Source: DUZB01 sp964407525
Lineage (GTDB): Bacteria > Desulfobacterota > DSM-4660 > Desulfatiglandales > Desulfatiglandaceae
DNA length: 17,177 bases
Reading direction: 5' to 3'
Assembly: GCA_964407525.1 (NCBI GenBank)
Contig: CAYOWC010000081.1
Coordinates: 1 to 17,177, forward strand
This document shows, piece by piece, positions 1-7,913 of this stretch (position 1 is the stretch's first letter; each line of letters begins with the position of its first letter). The position numbers and the translations under genes were made by a program. The notes under the pieces are model-generated. The model was given only the letters and a program-made list of their open reading frames with translations, was not told where the DNA came from and ran no database searches.

Positions 1-866
1 GCCGTGGTAGTCGTTGTTGTCGTTGTAGTTGTTGTTGTCGTTGTAGTTGTTGTTGTCGTTGTGGATGAAAATTGACCGAAAATCTTTTTAACCCAATCGG
101 CTAAAGTTGTTGTCGTTGAGGTTGTTGTAGTCGTTGTAGTGGGAGTGGTCGTTGAGACGGTCGTCCCCGTTGGGCCGGGTGCACCCGTTTTTTCTTCTAA
201 GTCTTTCAGGAGCTGTTCAAGTTGTGCTCCCGTCATAAGTATCGGTTTTGAGGGCGATTTCCCACTAACAATATCCGTGGCTAAGCCTTCTGTCAAAACT
301 ACAAACTCGTCGGGATCCATCAGGTTGGCTGCCTGGACCGCCCCGTCCAAGCAGACGACCTTAGTAATGGTTGAAGACTGGACCCAGACCAGAAACAAGG
401 TACCGCGTACTCCCACAAGGGCGGTCGGGGTCTTGACCCTGAAATTCGCTTTTTTCAGTTTAGAGATCCCTTTTGTAAAAACCCTCAATTTCCCAATGGC
501 CATATTGAAAAGAGCGCTCCGCTCTTTCTTTTTTTCATCGAATTTAAACTGTTCCAGGTTGAGGTCGGCGTTTTCGCCCATGCTCAAGACACTGCCGTCG
601 TTCAACTCGATTCTCACCCTTGAGGAACCTCTGGTTTTGAGCTGATCTCCCAGCTGGACGGCCATCCCCATGGAAATTCGCAGGGGCTTTGCAAGCGTTT
701 TTCTCTCAATATATGCGGTTCCTTTCACCTTGGTAATTTCCCCAATCACTTCGGCGCTCTGAACAACCGACGGAAAAAAGAAAACCAGCGAAAGCAGTGG
801 GATCAGCAGGATTGCAAAATCCCTCGGGCATTTCCTTGATATCACTGAAGCAGTACGTTTTTTCAT
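1..866 (-). CDS. FecR-domain exported protein with poly-threonine tail (3' partial)
   Basis: The reading frame is open from ATG at 866 to the left edge, so about 288 residues are seen and the C-terminus is missing. AGAAGGA lies about 7 bases before the ATG. Residues 1-38 form a signal peptide with a basic start and a long hydrophobic core, with cleavage near Q36-S-A. A FecR domain follows, with the hallmark RVKTPTALVGVRGT at residues 143-156. In this family the domain sits in the periplasm or on the surface. The classical FecR role in ferric citrate signalling needs an N-terminal transmembrane anti-sigma region, which is absent here. The tail is unusual: residues 233-254 are mostly Thr, then a 14-residue spacer containing ADWVKKIFGQ, then 20 consecutive Thr (269-288), and the next codon starts GC (Ala). 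It lies 55 bp downstream of the TPR-barrel gene and is probably co-transcribed with it. The exact function is unknown. Confidence 0.85.
   Translation of the reverse strand, partial: MKKRTASVISRKCPRDFAILLIPLLSLVFFFPSVVQSAEVIGEITKVKGTAYIERKTLAKPLRISMGMAVQLGDQLKTRGSSRVRIELNDGSVLSMGENADLNLEQFKFDEKKKERSALFNMAIGKLRVFTKGISKLKKANFRVKTPTALVGVRGTLFLVWVQSSTITKVVCLDGAVQAANLMDPDEFVVLTEGLATDIVSGKSPSKPILMTGAQLEQLLKDLEEKTGAPGPTGTTVSTTTPTTTTTTTSTTTTLADWVKKIFGQFSSTTTTTTTTTTTTTTTTTTTT
3..62 (-). repeat. 18-bp period repeat encoding 20 threonines
   Basis: On the plus strand the unit GTTGTTGTCGTTGTAGTT recurs with an 18-bp period and gives 20 Thr codons (ACA/ACG/ACT/ACC) on the minus strand. A related Thr-codon tract lies at about 104-170. 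Mixed synonymous codons show that the threonines, rather than one fixed DNA repeat, have been kept. The tract is a candidate for slippage-driven length variation. Confidence 0.8.
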
Positions 867-921
867 AATGACGTCCTTCTCTCAATCGCTCTCCATGGGA
901 TTCATGCAGCACCCATTCCCA

Positions 922-2604
922 TTAAAAAGCATAAGATGCCGACAAGATATACATATTCTTATCGAACGTATACAGGTCTTCTCCGTTTTCATCAAAATCA
1001 GAATTATTTTTCATGTAAAGATACGTAAAAGAAACCAGGAGGCGTTGGATAAAAGTTCGTTTCAGAGAAAAGGCAAACGTAAAGGTGTCATCATTCCTGC
1101 TTTTGTCCGGAGAAAAATCGGGATACTTGGAGCCCATGTAGTTAAAGGAAAAATCACCCCATATTTCCCAGTAGACAGGGGACGAAATACCGGCGAAAAG
1201 CTCATGATATTGGTAGGTTGACATATCATCCTGTGATTTTTCCGTGGCATATCTATATCCTATGCGAGGGTAAAAATTGGTGGATGGGATCTGGTACGAT
1301 TGGGTAATATCGGCGCTGTAGCGCGAGGCATCCCCCGTCACCCCGTCAATGTATTCTTTGATCTGGTAGCTCAAATTAATATCGGTTCTCAGATCATACG
1401 GCTCAAAGATGGTAACCGTAGGCATAAAACTGTGCATACGAAGCCTTGCGTAGGAGTTGTTGGCAAACGTTAGGTATAGAGGGGGATTGACTCCCTGTTT
1501 CTTGCCCCCTGCATAAAAATAACTGAAATCATACTGGAATCTAAATAACACCGGATCGTATTGGCCTTGAACGTAGAAATGGGGACTTTGAGAAGTCACA
1601 TTGCTGTCGGTCCAATCCCGATACCCCAGACTGAAAAGGGTATAACCAACGCCCATTTCCAGGTCCTTTTCATTGATAAATTTGTACCCACCTCTCAAGT
1701 GAAAAGTCTGGAACTGGTCGCCGGCGTTAGTGGGCAGTTCGGTAGGCCTTCCGGTAATAACACCCAGAGGATCGCGCGGAACATTATCATCGTATCCCCA
1801 GTTAAAGGTAGTAAACAGATACCAGGGCTTTCTGGCCCACGCCGCGTACTCGGCCATGGGAATCGAAAGTCTCGCATTTTCAGCAAGGGGGGTAGCGGGA
1901 TCAATTTCAGCAGCCATTTTAAATGTGTCGACAGCTGCATCAAATTTTTCCTCTTCCAGTTTCGTAGCACCGATCATGTACAAAGCCAGTTGATTTAAAT
2001 CCGGATCCAGTTCTCCAGCCTTCTGGAAATCTTTGATTGCCTGGTCATACTCATGCAAGTTTTTCCAAGCATACCCCTTCTCAAGAAAAATTCGACCACT
2101 CCCTGGGCTGATTTCTTCCGCAACGCCCAAGATATCAATTACCTTTTGATATTCTTTTTCTTTGCCATAAATACTCGCCATATCAAAACAGACCTTGAAA
2201 TAATTGGCAGGATCTTTGTCCAAAAGAGCTTCAAAAACAGCAAGAGCCTTTTCGTTCATTTTGAGGCGGGTATAAACAACTCCAAGAACATATTGATACT
2301 CGAGGTTCAACGGATCCAATTGAATGGCCTCCTTCAGATTCTTGATAGCGGCATCAAAATCCTCATCATCCATATCCTCCACGCCATTCACATACAATTC
2401 CCTTGACCTATTCAATCGTTCCAAATCAGGCAATTGTTCCGACTCCCCCGTCGCCTGCACAATTGCCAGGGGATTGACCATCACCCGAGCCATGACCAAC
2501 GGTTTTTCCGATTCCCCCATCACCCGTACGGGTAAAATTGTCAAAGCAAAAATCAGGGCCGGAGCTATCATACAGGAACGAAAAGGCATATTCTGTAAAG
2601 ACAA
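922..2604 (-). CDS. TPR plus beta-barrel outer membrane protein
   Basis: 560 residues. A TTG start at 2604 is preferred because GGAG (2613-2616) lies 8 bases before it; an in-frame ATG at 2589 has no good ribosome site. Residues about 7-30 form a signal peptide (hydrophobic core, then RVMG). Residues about 67-245 hold roughly five tetratricopeptide repeats, with typical YxxLGxxY and AxxxFxxAxxLDP spacing. From about 258 the sequence changes to alternating aromatic/polar strands (WYLFTTFNWGYDDNV and similar), and it ends in SASYAF, with the terminal Phe recognised by the Bam machinery. The architecture resembles TPR-barrel proteins such as the surface lipoprotein assembly modifier group, but no substrate can be assigned. 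The downstream FecR-domain gene is a likely partner. Confidence 0.85.
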   Translation of the reverse strand: MSLQNMPFRSCMIAPALIFALTILPVRVMGESEKPLVMARVMVNPLAIVQATGESEQLPDLERLNRSRELYVNGVEDMDDEDFDAAIKNLKEAIQLDPLNLEYQYVLGVVYTRLKMNEKALAVFEALLDKDPANYFKVCFDMASIYGKEKEYQKVIDILGVAEEISPGSGRIFLEKGYAWKNLHEYDQAIKDFQKAGELDPDLNQLALYMIGATKLEEEKFDAAVDTFKMAAEIDPATPLAENARLSIPMAEYAAWARKPWYLFTTFNWGYDDNVPRDPLGVITGRPTELPTNAGDQFQTFHLRGGYKFINEKDLEMGVGYTLFSLGYRDWTDSNVTSQSPHFYVQGQYDPVLFRFQYDFSYFYAGGKKQGVNPPLYLTFANNSYARLRMHSFMPTVTIFEPYDLRTDINLSYQIKEYIDGVTGDASRYSADITQSYQIPSTNFYPRIGYRYATEKSQDDMSTYQYHELFAGISSPVYWEIWGDFSFNYMGSKYPDFSPDKSRNDDTFTFAFSLKRTFIQRLLVSFTYLYMKNNSDFDENGEDLYTFDKNMYILSASYAF

Positions 2605-2612
2605 AGGTATTT

Positions 2613-2616
2613 CTCC
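2613..2616 (-). promoter_or_regulatory. Ribosome binding site deciding a TTG start
   Basis: Read on the minus strand this is GGAG, 8 bases upstream of TTG at 2604. The competing ATG five codons later has no purine-rich site before it. This supports the longer form of the TPR-barrel protein. Confidence 0.55.
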
Positions 2617-2656
2617 AAAAAATGATTGTCAAATAGAAAGAAATACGGAAATAATC

Positions 2657-2704
2657 TCTCAAGTCTGCTTGAATCCCTACAGACTTGAGAACTCAAGTTT
2701 TTTT
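2657..2704. promoter_or_regulatory. Triple half-site / alternative hairpin element
   Basis: TCTCAAGTCTG (2657-2667) and CAGACTTGAGA (2680-2690) are a perfect 11-bp inverted repeat with a 12-base loop. ACTTGAG (2683-2689) also pairs with CTCAAGT (2692-2698) across 2 bases, followed by seven T on the plus strand. The middle copy can therefore pair with either neighbour. The element falls in the predicted 5' leader of the minus-strand operon. It could be a set of repressor half-sites or a switchable RNA structure; the sequence alone does not decide. Confidence 0.6.
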
Positions 2705-2737
2705 GAATGAAAATGAGGGGTGATTTCGACTAATATA

Positions 2738-2766
2738 GTTATTTCTAAGAAATGCAGGAATGTCAA
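2738..2766 (-). promoter_or_regulatory. Candidate sigma-70 promoter for the TPR-barrel/FecR operon
   Basis: A perfect -35 (TTGACA, minus strand 2766-2761) is followed after 17 bases by AATAAC (2743-2738), a 4/6 match to the -10. Transcription would start near 2731, giving a leader of about 127 nt that includes the inverted repeats. Confidence 0.4.
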
Positions 2767-2801
2767 GAAAATATTTTTTTCTGCAGTTTTATATGGTACT
2801 T

Positions 2802-2810
2802 TGATATAAT
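2802..2810 (+). promoter_or_regulatory. Candidate extended -10 promoter for the response regulator operon
   Basis: TGATATAAT is a perfect extended -10 (TGnTATAAT). No good -35 is seen 17 bases upstream, which extended -10 promoters can tolerate. It predicts a start near 2817 and a leader of about 170 nt. Confidence 0.45.
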
Positions 2811-2892
2811 TACAGACAAACTCTTTTCAGTATGTTTATGATAATTGGAACTATTGATAGTTCTGGACTCCATTTAACATTTAGGGTACATA

Positions 2893-2908
2893 TGGATCAG
2901 TTGTTGCC
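2893..2908 (+). promoter_or_regulatory. Possible sigma-54 site
   Basis: TGGATCAGTTGTTGCC has GG at 2894-2895 and GC at 2906-2907, with the required 10 bases between them, and a TTGC box. It differs from the TGGCAC consensus at two bases. A start near 2919 would leave a 70-nt leader. A match of this quality may be chance. Confidence 0.25.
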
Positions 2909-2989
2909 TTGGGTAGTGCTTTTTGTTCGTTCTACGTATATCCCGATCGCAGACAACCTTTCCCACAACCATAAGGGAGGAGCGAAGCA

Positions 2990-4570
2990 ATGACACGCAA
3001 ATCCATTCTCGTGGTAGATGACGATTTCCAGATCAGGGAAATATTTTCGCAGATATTTCAGACTCTTGATTACCGATACCAATGTGCTTCAGATGGATTG
3101 GAAGCTTATCATATCCTGAAAAACACAAACTTTGATATAGTGTTATGCGACATCAAGATGCCTGAAATGGACGGTCTGGAATTGCTCAAAGAAACCAAGA
3201 AGATGGACCTGGATATCCCGTTTATCATGGTAACCGGTTTCAGCGATGAATACACCTATGATTTGGTGGTCAAATCAGGGGCTCGCGATTTTATCAAGAA
3301 ACCCTTTACCATTGAAGAGGTTGAAAACAAACTAAACCGCATCTTCAATGAACTCAACGTCTCAGAAGAAAACAAGGATCTTCTTGAGAAACATATTCGG
3401 CTGAACAAAAGATTGTCAGCGCTCCTTACCATTGCCGGAGAATTAAGCTCTGAACTGGACTTTGCTCGTCTTTTTCCCCTTATCGTAAGCAGAGTCACGA
3501 AAGCGATGGAGGCCGAAAGGACGAGCCTCTATATCATTGACGAGGAGACTAAAGAAATCTGGACAACAGTCGCTGAACAAGTAGAAGAAATTCGCGTTCC
3601 TCTAGGTTGTGGGATCAGTGGGAGAGTGGCTGAATCAGGAAAGACGATCAACGTAGCTGATGCATGGGAATTGGATTATTTCGACAGAAAGTTCGACGTC
3701 AAAAACAACTTCCGAACCAGATCAGTTCTTTGCATGCCCATAACAAACCGTTCAAATGAAAACATCGCCGTCATTCAGGTGATTAACAGGGTGAATGGGG
3801 AGAATTTTGATGAAGATGATGAAAACCTGTTGAAAGCCCTTTCGGGCCAGATAGCCATAGCACTTGAAAATTCTTTTCTCATGGAAGAACTGGAATCTTC
3901 TTTCGAAGGATTCATAAGGACCCTTTCCGCCGCTGTGGACGCAAGGCATCCTTTTACAGCGGGGCATTCCCAAAGAGTGACCGAATACTCTCTCATGATT
4001 GCCAAAGAACTTGGCCTGGATGAAGGACAACTGGAAACCATAAAATACGCAGCACTGCTTCACGATATCGGAAAAATCGGCATAAAAGATGCCGTGTTGC
4101 TCAAAAACGGTCGATTTACTCAGGAAGAAAGGGAGGAGATGAATAGACATCCTTCCAAAACCCTTTCCATCCTCAAACAGTTTCATTTCCCTAAACACCT
4201 GGAACAGGTACCGCTGGTAGCAGCCCACCACCATGAGAAAATAGACGGAAAAGGTTATTTTAAAGGATTGACTCAGGACAAAATACCTTTCGGATCACGA
4301 ATTCTGGCGGTTGCGGATGTCTTTGATGCGCTGACCTCAAGAAGAGAGTATCCGAAATACACGAAGGATGAAACATTAGACCACAGTCCAATGCCTTTGG
4401 ATAAGGTTATCATGATCATGAAAGAAGGTGCCGGCAATCATTTTGATCCGGAGATTGTAACCGCATTTTTGGGTTGTCTACCGAAGATGCTCACCCTCTA
4501 CAGAGGCACCCATTTCCTACCGGAATATATAGACCAAATGATCGCTTCGTTCGAAGCAGGTATGGATTAG
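2990..4570 (+). CDS. Response regulator with REC-GAF-HD-GYP domains (c-di-GMP phosphodiesterase)
   Basis: 526 residues, cytoplasmic, with AGGGAGGAG 7 bases before the ATG. REC domain at 1-120: acidic pocket D10-D12, phosphoacceptor D54 in LCDIKMPEMDG, switch T82 and K104 before P105. GAF domain at about 150-297. HD-GYP domain at about 305-495: H325, H358-D359 in LLHDIGK, H387, H414-H415-E416 with D419-G420, and D443 in VADVFDALTS. HD-GYP domains hydrolyse c-di-GMP at a two- or three-metal centre, and these ligands appear present. The signature reads GYF (422-424), not GYP, HPxxG reads HPSK, and about 15 residues after RREYPKY look inserted, so activity is likely but not certain. No kinase gene is adjacent. 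It lies 24 bp upstream of the GT-C-like gene and is probably co-transcribed with it. Confidence 0.92.
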   Translation: MTRKSILVVDDDFQIREIFSQIFQTLDYRYQCASDGLEAYHILKNTNFDIVLCDIKMPEMDGLELLKETKKMDLDIPFIMVTGFSDEYTYDLVVKSGARDFIKKPFTIEEVENKLNRIFNELNVSEENKDLLEKHIRLNKRLSALLTIAGELSSELDFARLFPLIVSRVTKAMEAERTSLYIIDEETKEIWTTVAEQVEEIRVPLGCGISGRVAESGKTINVADAWELDYFDRKFDVKNNFRTRSVLCMPITNRSNENIAVIQVINRVNGENFDEDDENLLKALSGQIAIALENSFLMEELESSFEGFIRTLSAAVDARHPFTAGHSQRVTEYSLMIAKELGLDEGQLETIKYAALLHDIGKIGIKDAVLLKNGRFTQEEREEMNRHPSKTLSILKQFHFPKHLEQVPLVAAHHHEKIDGKGYFKGLTQDKIPFGSRILAVADVFDALTSRREYPKYTKDETLDHSPMPLDKVIMIMKEGAGNHFDPEIVTAFLGCLPKMLTLYRGTHFLPEYIDQMIASFEAGMD

Positions 4571-4594
4571 GCAAAAACCGTAAACCCTCCTTCC

Positions 4595-7192
4595 ATGGCT
4601 TTCATGACAGATAAACAAGCAGAGATACGCAAGCACATTGTAGATACTGCGACCCTCCTTTTCCTCTTTTTTTTCCTTTTAAGCTATTTCGAGCCTCATC
4701 TTCTATTTTCCTCTTCCATAACAACAGGCGGCGACACAGGATCCCATTATTATACCGCCCAATATGTAAAGGATGTTCTTCTTCCTAAGGGGAAGATATC
4801 GGGCTGGTGCCAGGGCAATCTTGCAGGATTTCCCATTCTGCAAAATTACTTTCCCCTCCCGTTTTTCCTCATGGCCGCGTTGTCATGGCTGATACCGCTC
4901 CAGATAGCCTTCAAACTGGTCACAGTGCTTGGGATTTTCCTCCTCCCTTTCTGCACATACCTGTTTTTTCGTTTTTTGAGACTACCTTTTCCCGTACCCG
5001 TAATCGGGGCTGTATTTTCCGTTGCGTTCCTCTTTATGGACGGCAACTCCATGTGGGGAGGAAATATCCCCAGCACGCTCGCAGGTACATTCTGTTACAG
5101 TTTGGGTTTCGCCATCGCGGTTCTTTGGATAGGGCTTCTCTACCGAACGATCTACGAGGACAGGAGCTTTGTCACACCCGCTTTCCTTCTGGCCGCTACA
5201 GGTCTCTGCCACGGCTATACGCTGCTTTTTGCGGTTTTCGCATCTTGTTTTTTCCTATTCACGAAACAGCATTTCTCACACCACCTAAAAATACTGCTCA
5301 AAGTTCACATTACGGCCTTTCTACTCATGGGGTTCTGGCTGATTCCACTCATGGCGTTTCTCCGCTTTACCACGCGATTCAGCATTTATTGGATCTTTTT
5401 TGACTGGAAACAGATTCTAAGGGAGATATTTCCCGTCATCATATGGCCTTTCATAGGATTGTTTCTCCTTGGAAGTTTCTGGGTTATCGTAAGAAAGCTG
5501 CGATCACCTCCCAAAGTGGATCTGATGCAGTGGTCCTACCTCATCTTCATGGTTCTCTGCGGGCTGGGTCTTTACATGGCCGGCTACAGGATTGGCGTAG
5601 TAGACATACGTTTCCTGCCATTTTTCCAGTTCTTTTTAGTAATTGGGGGGGCCATGCTTTTTTCCCTGATACCAACAGATTTAAAAGCGGGAATCGTCCT
5701 GGCAGGTCTCGTCCTTATCTCTACATGCTTATGGGTGGATAATAGGGAAACCTTCATAGGAGACTGGATCAAATCCAACTATGCAGGTTTTGAAAACAAA
5801 CGCTTATGGGGCCCTTTTTCTCAAGTCAACGCGTACTTGAAAGGCACACCTCAAGACCCACGGGTCGCATACGAACACAGCATGCTCCACGAAGGGGCCG
5901 GAACCGTCAGGGCCTTTGAAAACATACCTCTGTTTTCCGGAAGATCCACATTAGAAGGCGTATACATTCAAGCCAGTCTTCCAGTCCCATTCATCTTCTA
6001 CATCCAGTCGGAGATTTCCCAGAAGGCTTCCATGCCCATTCCCGACTATTGTTACTCAAGGTTTGATCTTATCAGGGGAAGTGAGCATCTTCGTCTCTTC
6101 AATGTTCGTGACATTGTTGCTGTGGAACCCGAAACTAAAAAGGCACTGAAACGATCACCATACTACCAATCTCGATTCAGAGCCGGGCCGTATGAGGTAT
6201 ATGAACTCCTCACAAACCCGAACAGGTATGTTGAACCGGTACGAAACATACCGATGCTAATTACAAAAGGAGGCTGGCGCAGGGTTTTTTATAAATGGTT
6301 TCGATTAGGCGACCTCACCATACCAATCGTGTATAAAGAGAACCCGCAAGAAAAAGACCGGGATCGCTTCCACCCCATGGAAAGCTTCGATGAAACAAAG
6401 CTCCCAAAAACTCCCATAGAAACTACAGTACCCCTGAAAGAGACCATCAGAGAAGAAGAAATCCTTATTGATGGTGCAGAAATTGGAAAGCCGCTTCTTA
6501 TAAAGATCTCTTTCCATCCCAATTGGCAGGTCGAAGGCGCAAAAGAAATATACCTCGTATCCCCGGGGTTTATGCTGATCTATCCCGATGCACCTCAGAT
6601 TCGTCTTTATTATGGAAAGACATGGCCGGACTACGTCGGGGCTGCATCTACCTGCCTTATCATTTTTATTCTGCTTGTTTTTCGTTTCTGCCGGCTGCAA
6701 AACCTGAGAAAGTACCTTACGATCTGGTTCGACAAGGTGGTTGTGAAAACCGTGCTCATAACAGGAACGCTTTTCCTGATAGCAACCACATACTATTTCC
6801 TGAATGTTTCACGTGAATACCCCGTGCTCTCTTACAACAAAGGTATTCAGCACTTTACCGACGACAATCTCGAAAAAGCCAGGGAACATTTCAGGGATGT
6901 CCTCATGAGATTCCCTCAAACACTTGTTGTGGACCAAGCAGCGTTTCATTATGCTATTTGTTTTTACAAAGAAAAAGAGTGGGACGAGGCTATCGGGGCA
7001 TTCAAAAGTCTCCTCGATACCTATCCTGACTCGGGCAGGGCAGCTGAAACCCGATACCATCTGGGACTCTGTTACCTTCATTCGGGCAGAATCGCGAAGG
7101 CCCGAGAGGAATTTGCAAGAACCATAGAGCAGTTTCCGGAGGGAATATGGAGCGGATTCGCCAGGGATCGGCTAAAGGAGTTTGATTCATAA
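4595..7192 (+). CDS. GT-C-like multi-spanning membrane protein with C-terminal TPR domain
   Basis: 865 residues. About ten to eleven hydrophobic spans lie between 18 and 380, a soluble stretch at about 385-675, two more spans at about 680-697 and 716-736, then about three TPR units at 742-862. After the first span, GGDTGSHYY (D47) and GNLAGFPILQNYFPLPF match the acidic first-loop motif of GT-C-fold membrane enzymes and the so-called 6-pyruvoyl-tetrahydropterin-synthase-related membrane family. That name is misleading, since nothing here suggests pterin chemistry. HPNWQVEG (641-648) resembles the C-terminal domain of YfhO-like enzymes. GT-C enzymes move sugars from a polyprenyl-phosphate donor outside the membrane. 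The ATG at 4595 has no clear ribosome site (a second ATG lies at 4604), so translation may be coupled to the upstream gene. The stop overlaps the next start (TAATG). Confidence 0.75.
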   Translation: MAFMTDKQAEIRKHIVDTATLLFLFFFLLSYFEPHLLFSSSITTGGDTGSHYYTAQYVKDVLLPKGKISGWCQGNLAGFPILQNYFPLPFFLMAALSWLIPLQIAFKLVTVLGIFLLPFCTYLFFRFLRLPFPVPVIGAVFSVAFLFMDGNSMWGGNIPSTLAGTFCYSLGFAIAVLWIGLLYRTIYEDRSFVTPAFLLAATGLCHGYTLLFAVFASCFFLFTKQHFSHHLKILLKVHITAFLLMGFWLIPLMAFLRFTTRFSIYWIFFDWKQILREIFPVIIWPFIGLFLLGSFWVIVRKLRSPPKVDLMQWSYLIFMVLCGLGLYMAGYRIGVVDIRFLPFFQFFLVIGGAMLFSLIPTDLKAGIVLAGLVLISTCLWVDNRETFIGDWIKSNYAGFENKRLWGPFSQVNAYLKGTPQDPRVAYEHSMLHEGAGTVRAFENIPLFSGRSTLEGVYIQASLPVPFIFYIQSEISQKASMPIPDYCYSRFDLIRGSEHLRLFNVRDIVAVEPETKKALKRSPYYQSRFRAGPYEVYELLTNPNRYVEPVRNIPMLITKGGWRRVFYKWFRLGDLTIPIVYKENPQEKDRDRFHPMESFDETKLPKTPIETTVPLKETIREEEILIDGAEIGKPLLIKISFHPNWQVEGAKEIYLVSPGFMLIYPDAPQIRLYYGKTWPDYVGAASTCLIIFILLVFRFCRLQNLRKYLTIWFDKVVVKTVLITGTLFLIATTYYFLNVSREYPVLSYNKGIQHFTDDNLEKAREHFRDVLMRFPQTLVVDQAAFHYAICFYKEKEWDEAIGAFKSLLDTYPDSGRAAETRYHLGLCYLHSGRIAKAREEFARTIEQFPEGIWSGFARDRLKEFDS

Positions 7193-7899
7193 TGTCTTCC
7201 GATTCAGGATTCACGGTATTTATACCGGTCTTTAATGAGGAAACCTTACTGATTCGGAACGTGGAAAAGCTGGTCCGCTTTCTCAATAAACTTGGAACTC
7301 CCTACGAAATCATCGTCGGAAGCAATGGTTCAACAGACAACACTATCCATCAGGGAAATACCCTGGCAGAAAATAACCGCAAAATCCATTTTTTTCATCT
7401 CGACCGTAAAGGGGTGGGAGCAGCCTTCAGAGAAGGAGTAAAAAGGGCCAACTTCGACAGGATCATCACCGTGGACATGGATCTCTCTATTCGCCTTGAT
7501 TTCATTCCCAAAGCCTTTGAACTGCTTGGACGGTATGACATGGTAATCGGCTCCAAAACGACCGGCACCCAGAAGAGATCATGGACACGAAAAACCGCCA
7601 GCGAGAGTTTCATAATTCTTGCGGGATTCCTCCTCAACATAAACTTTCATGATTATTCCATTGCAGCAAAAGGATATCGGAAAGAGGTCGTAAAAAAATA
7701 CCTACCCCTCATAGACGACAAGACTTTTTATGTCGTTGAGCTGGTTTACCAAGCCTGTCAAGAAAAAAGGCAACTCAAAGAAATACCTGTTACGTGCGTC
7801 GACCTAAGGGGAAGCCGGTTCAATCTGATTCACGAAGGACTTTACAAATTCGGAAATCTATTTTTGCTCTGGTTTAAAAAGCTCGTACTTCGCAGGTAG
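7192..7899 (+). CDS. Family 2 glycosyltransferase, polyprenyl-phosphate sugar synthase type
   Basis: 235 residues. Its ATG overlaps the previous stop by one base; AAAGGAG lies 11 bases upstream. GT-A fold features: PVFNEE (12-17), SNGSTDNT (44-51, where most relatives have DDGSTDNT), the loop DRKGVGAAFREGV (71-83) and the metal-binding D95-M-D97. This single-domain form without clear membrane spans resembles DPM1-type dolichyl-phosphate mannose synthases and bacterial enzymes that load a sugar from a nucleotide donor onto undecaprenyl phosphate. The product would be the donor for a GT-C enzyme, which fits the preceding gene. The sugar cannot be read from the sequence. Loss of both Asp in the DDGS motif is seen in some family members but deserves notice. 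Confidence 0.88.
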   Translation: MSSDSGFTVFIPVFNEETLLIRNVEKLVRFLNKLGTPYEIIVGSNGSTDNTIHQGNTLAENNRKIHFFHLDRKGVGAAFREGVKRANFDRIITVDMDLSIRLDFIPKAFELLGRYDMVIGSKTTGTQKRSWTRKTASESFIILAGFLLNINFHDYSIAAKGYRKEVVKKYLPLIDDKTFYVVELVYQACQEKRQLKEIPVTCVDLRGSRFNLIHEGLYKFGNLFLLWFKKLVLRR

Positions 7900-7913
7900 G
7901 TGTTTCAAGCCAC

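Larger units (their letters stand above)
2605..2989. other. Divergent intergenic regulatory region
   Basis: 385 bp without a gene between the TPR-barrel gene (minus) and the response regulator gene (plus). It is AT-rich. It holds the CTCAAG inverted repeats at 2657-2704, a candidate minus-strand promoter at 2738-2766, an extended -10 on the plus strand at 2802-2810, a possible sigma-54 site at 2893-2908, and a strong ribosome site for the plus gene at 2974-2982. No RNA gene was recognised. Confidence 0.7.

Noticed and set aside
1..62. CRISPR-like or tandem DNA repeat array
   Set aside because: The units are in frame threonine codons of one open gene, without spacers.
139..645. 168-residue open frame on the plus strand
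   Set aside because: It is antisense to the FecR-domain gene, which has a signal peptide and the TPTALVGVRGT motif.
3752..4234. 160-residue open frame on the minus strand
   Set aside because: It is antisense to the GAF/HD-GYP coding region and has no domain or ribosome site of its own.
4807..5403. 198-residue open frame on the plus strand in another frame
   Set aside because: It lies within the membrane protein gene; composition is that of an off-frame reading with no motif.
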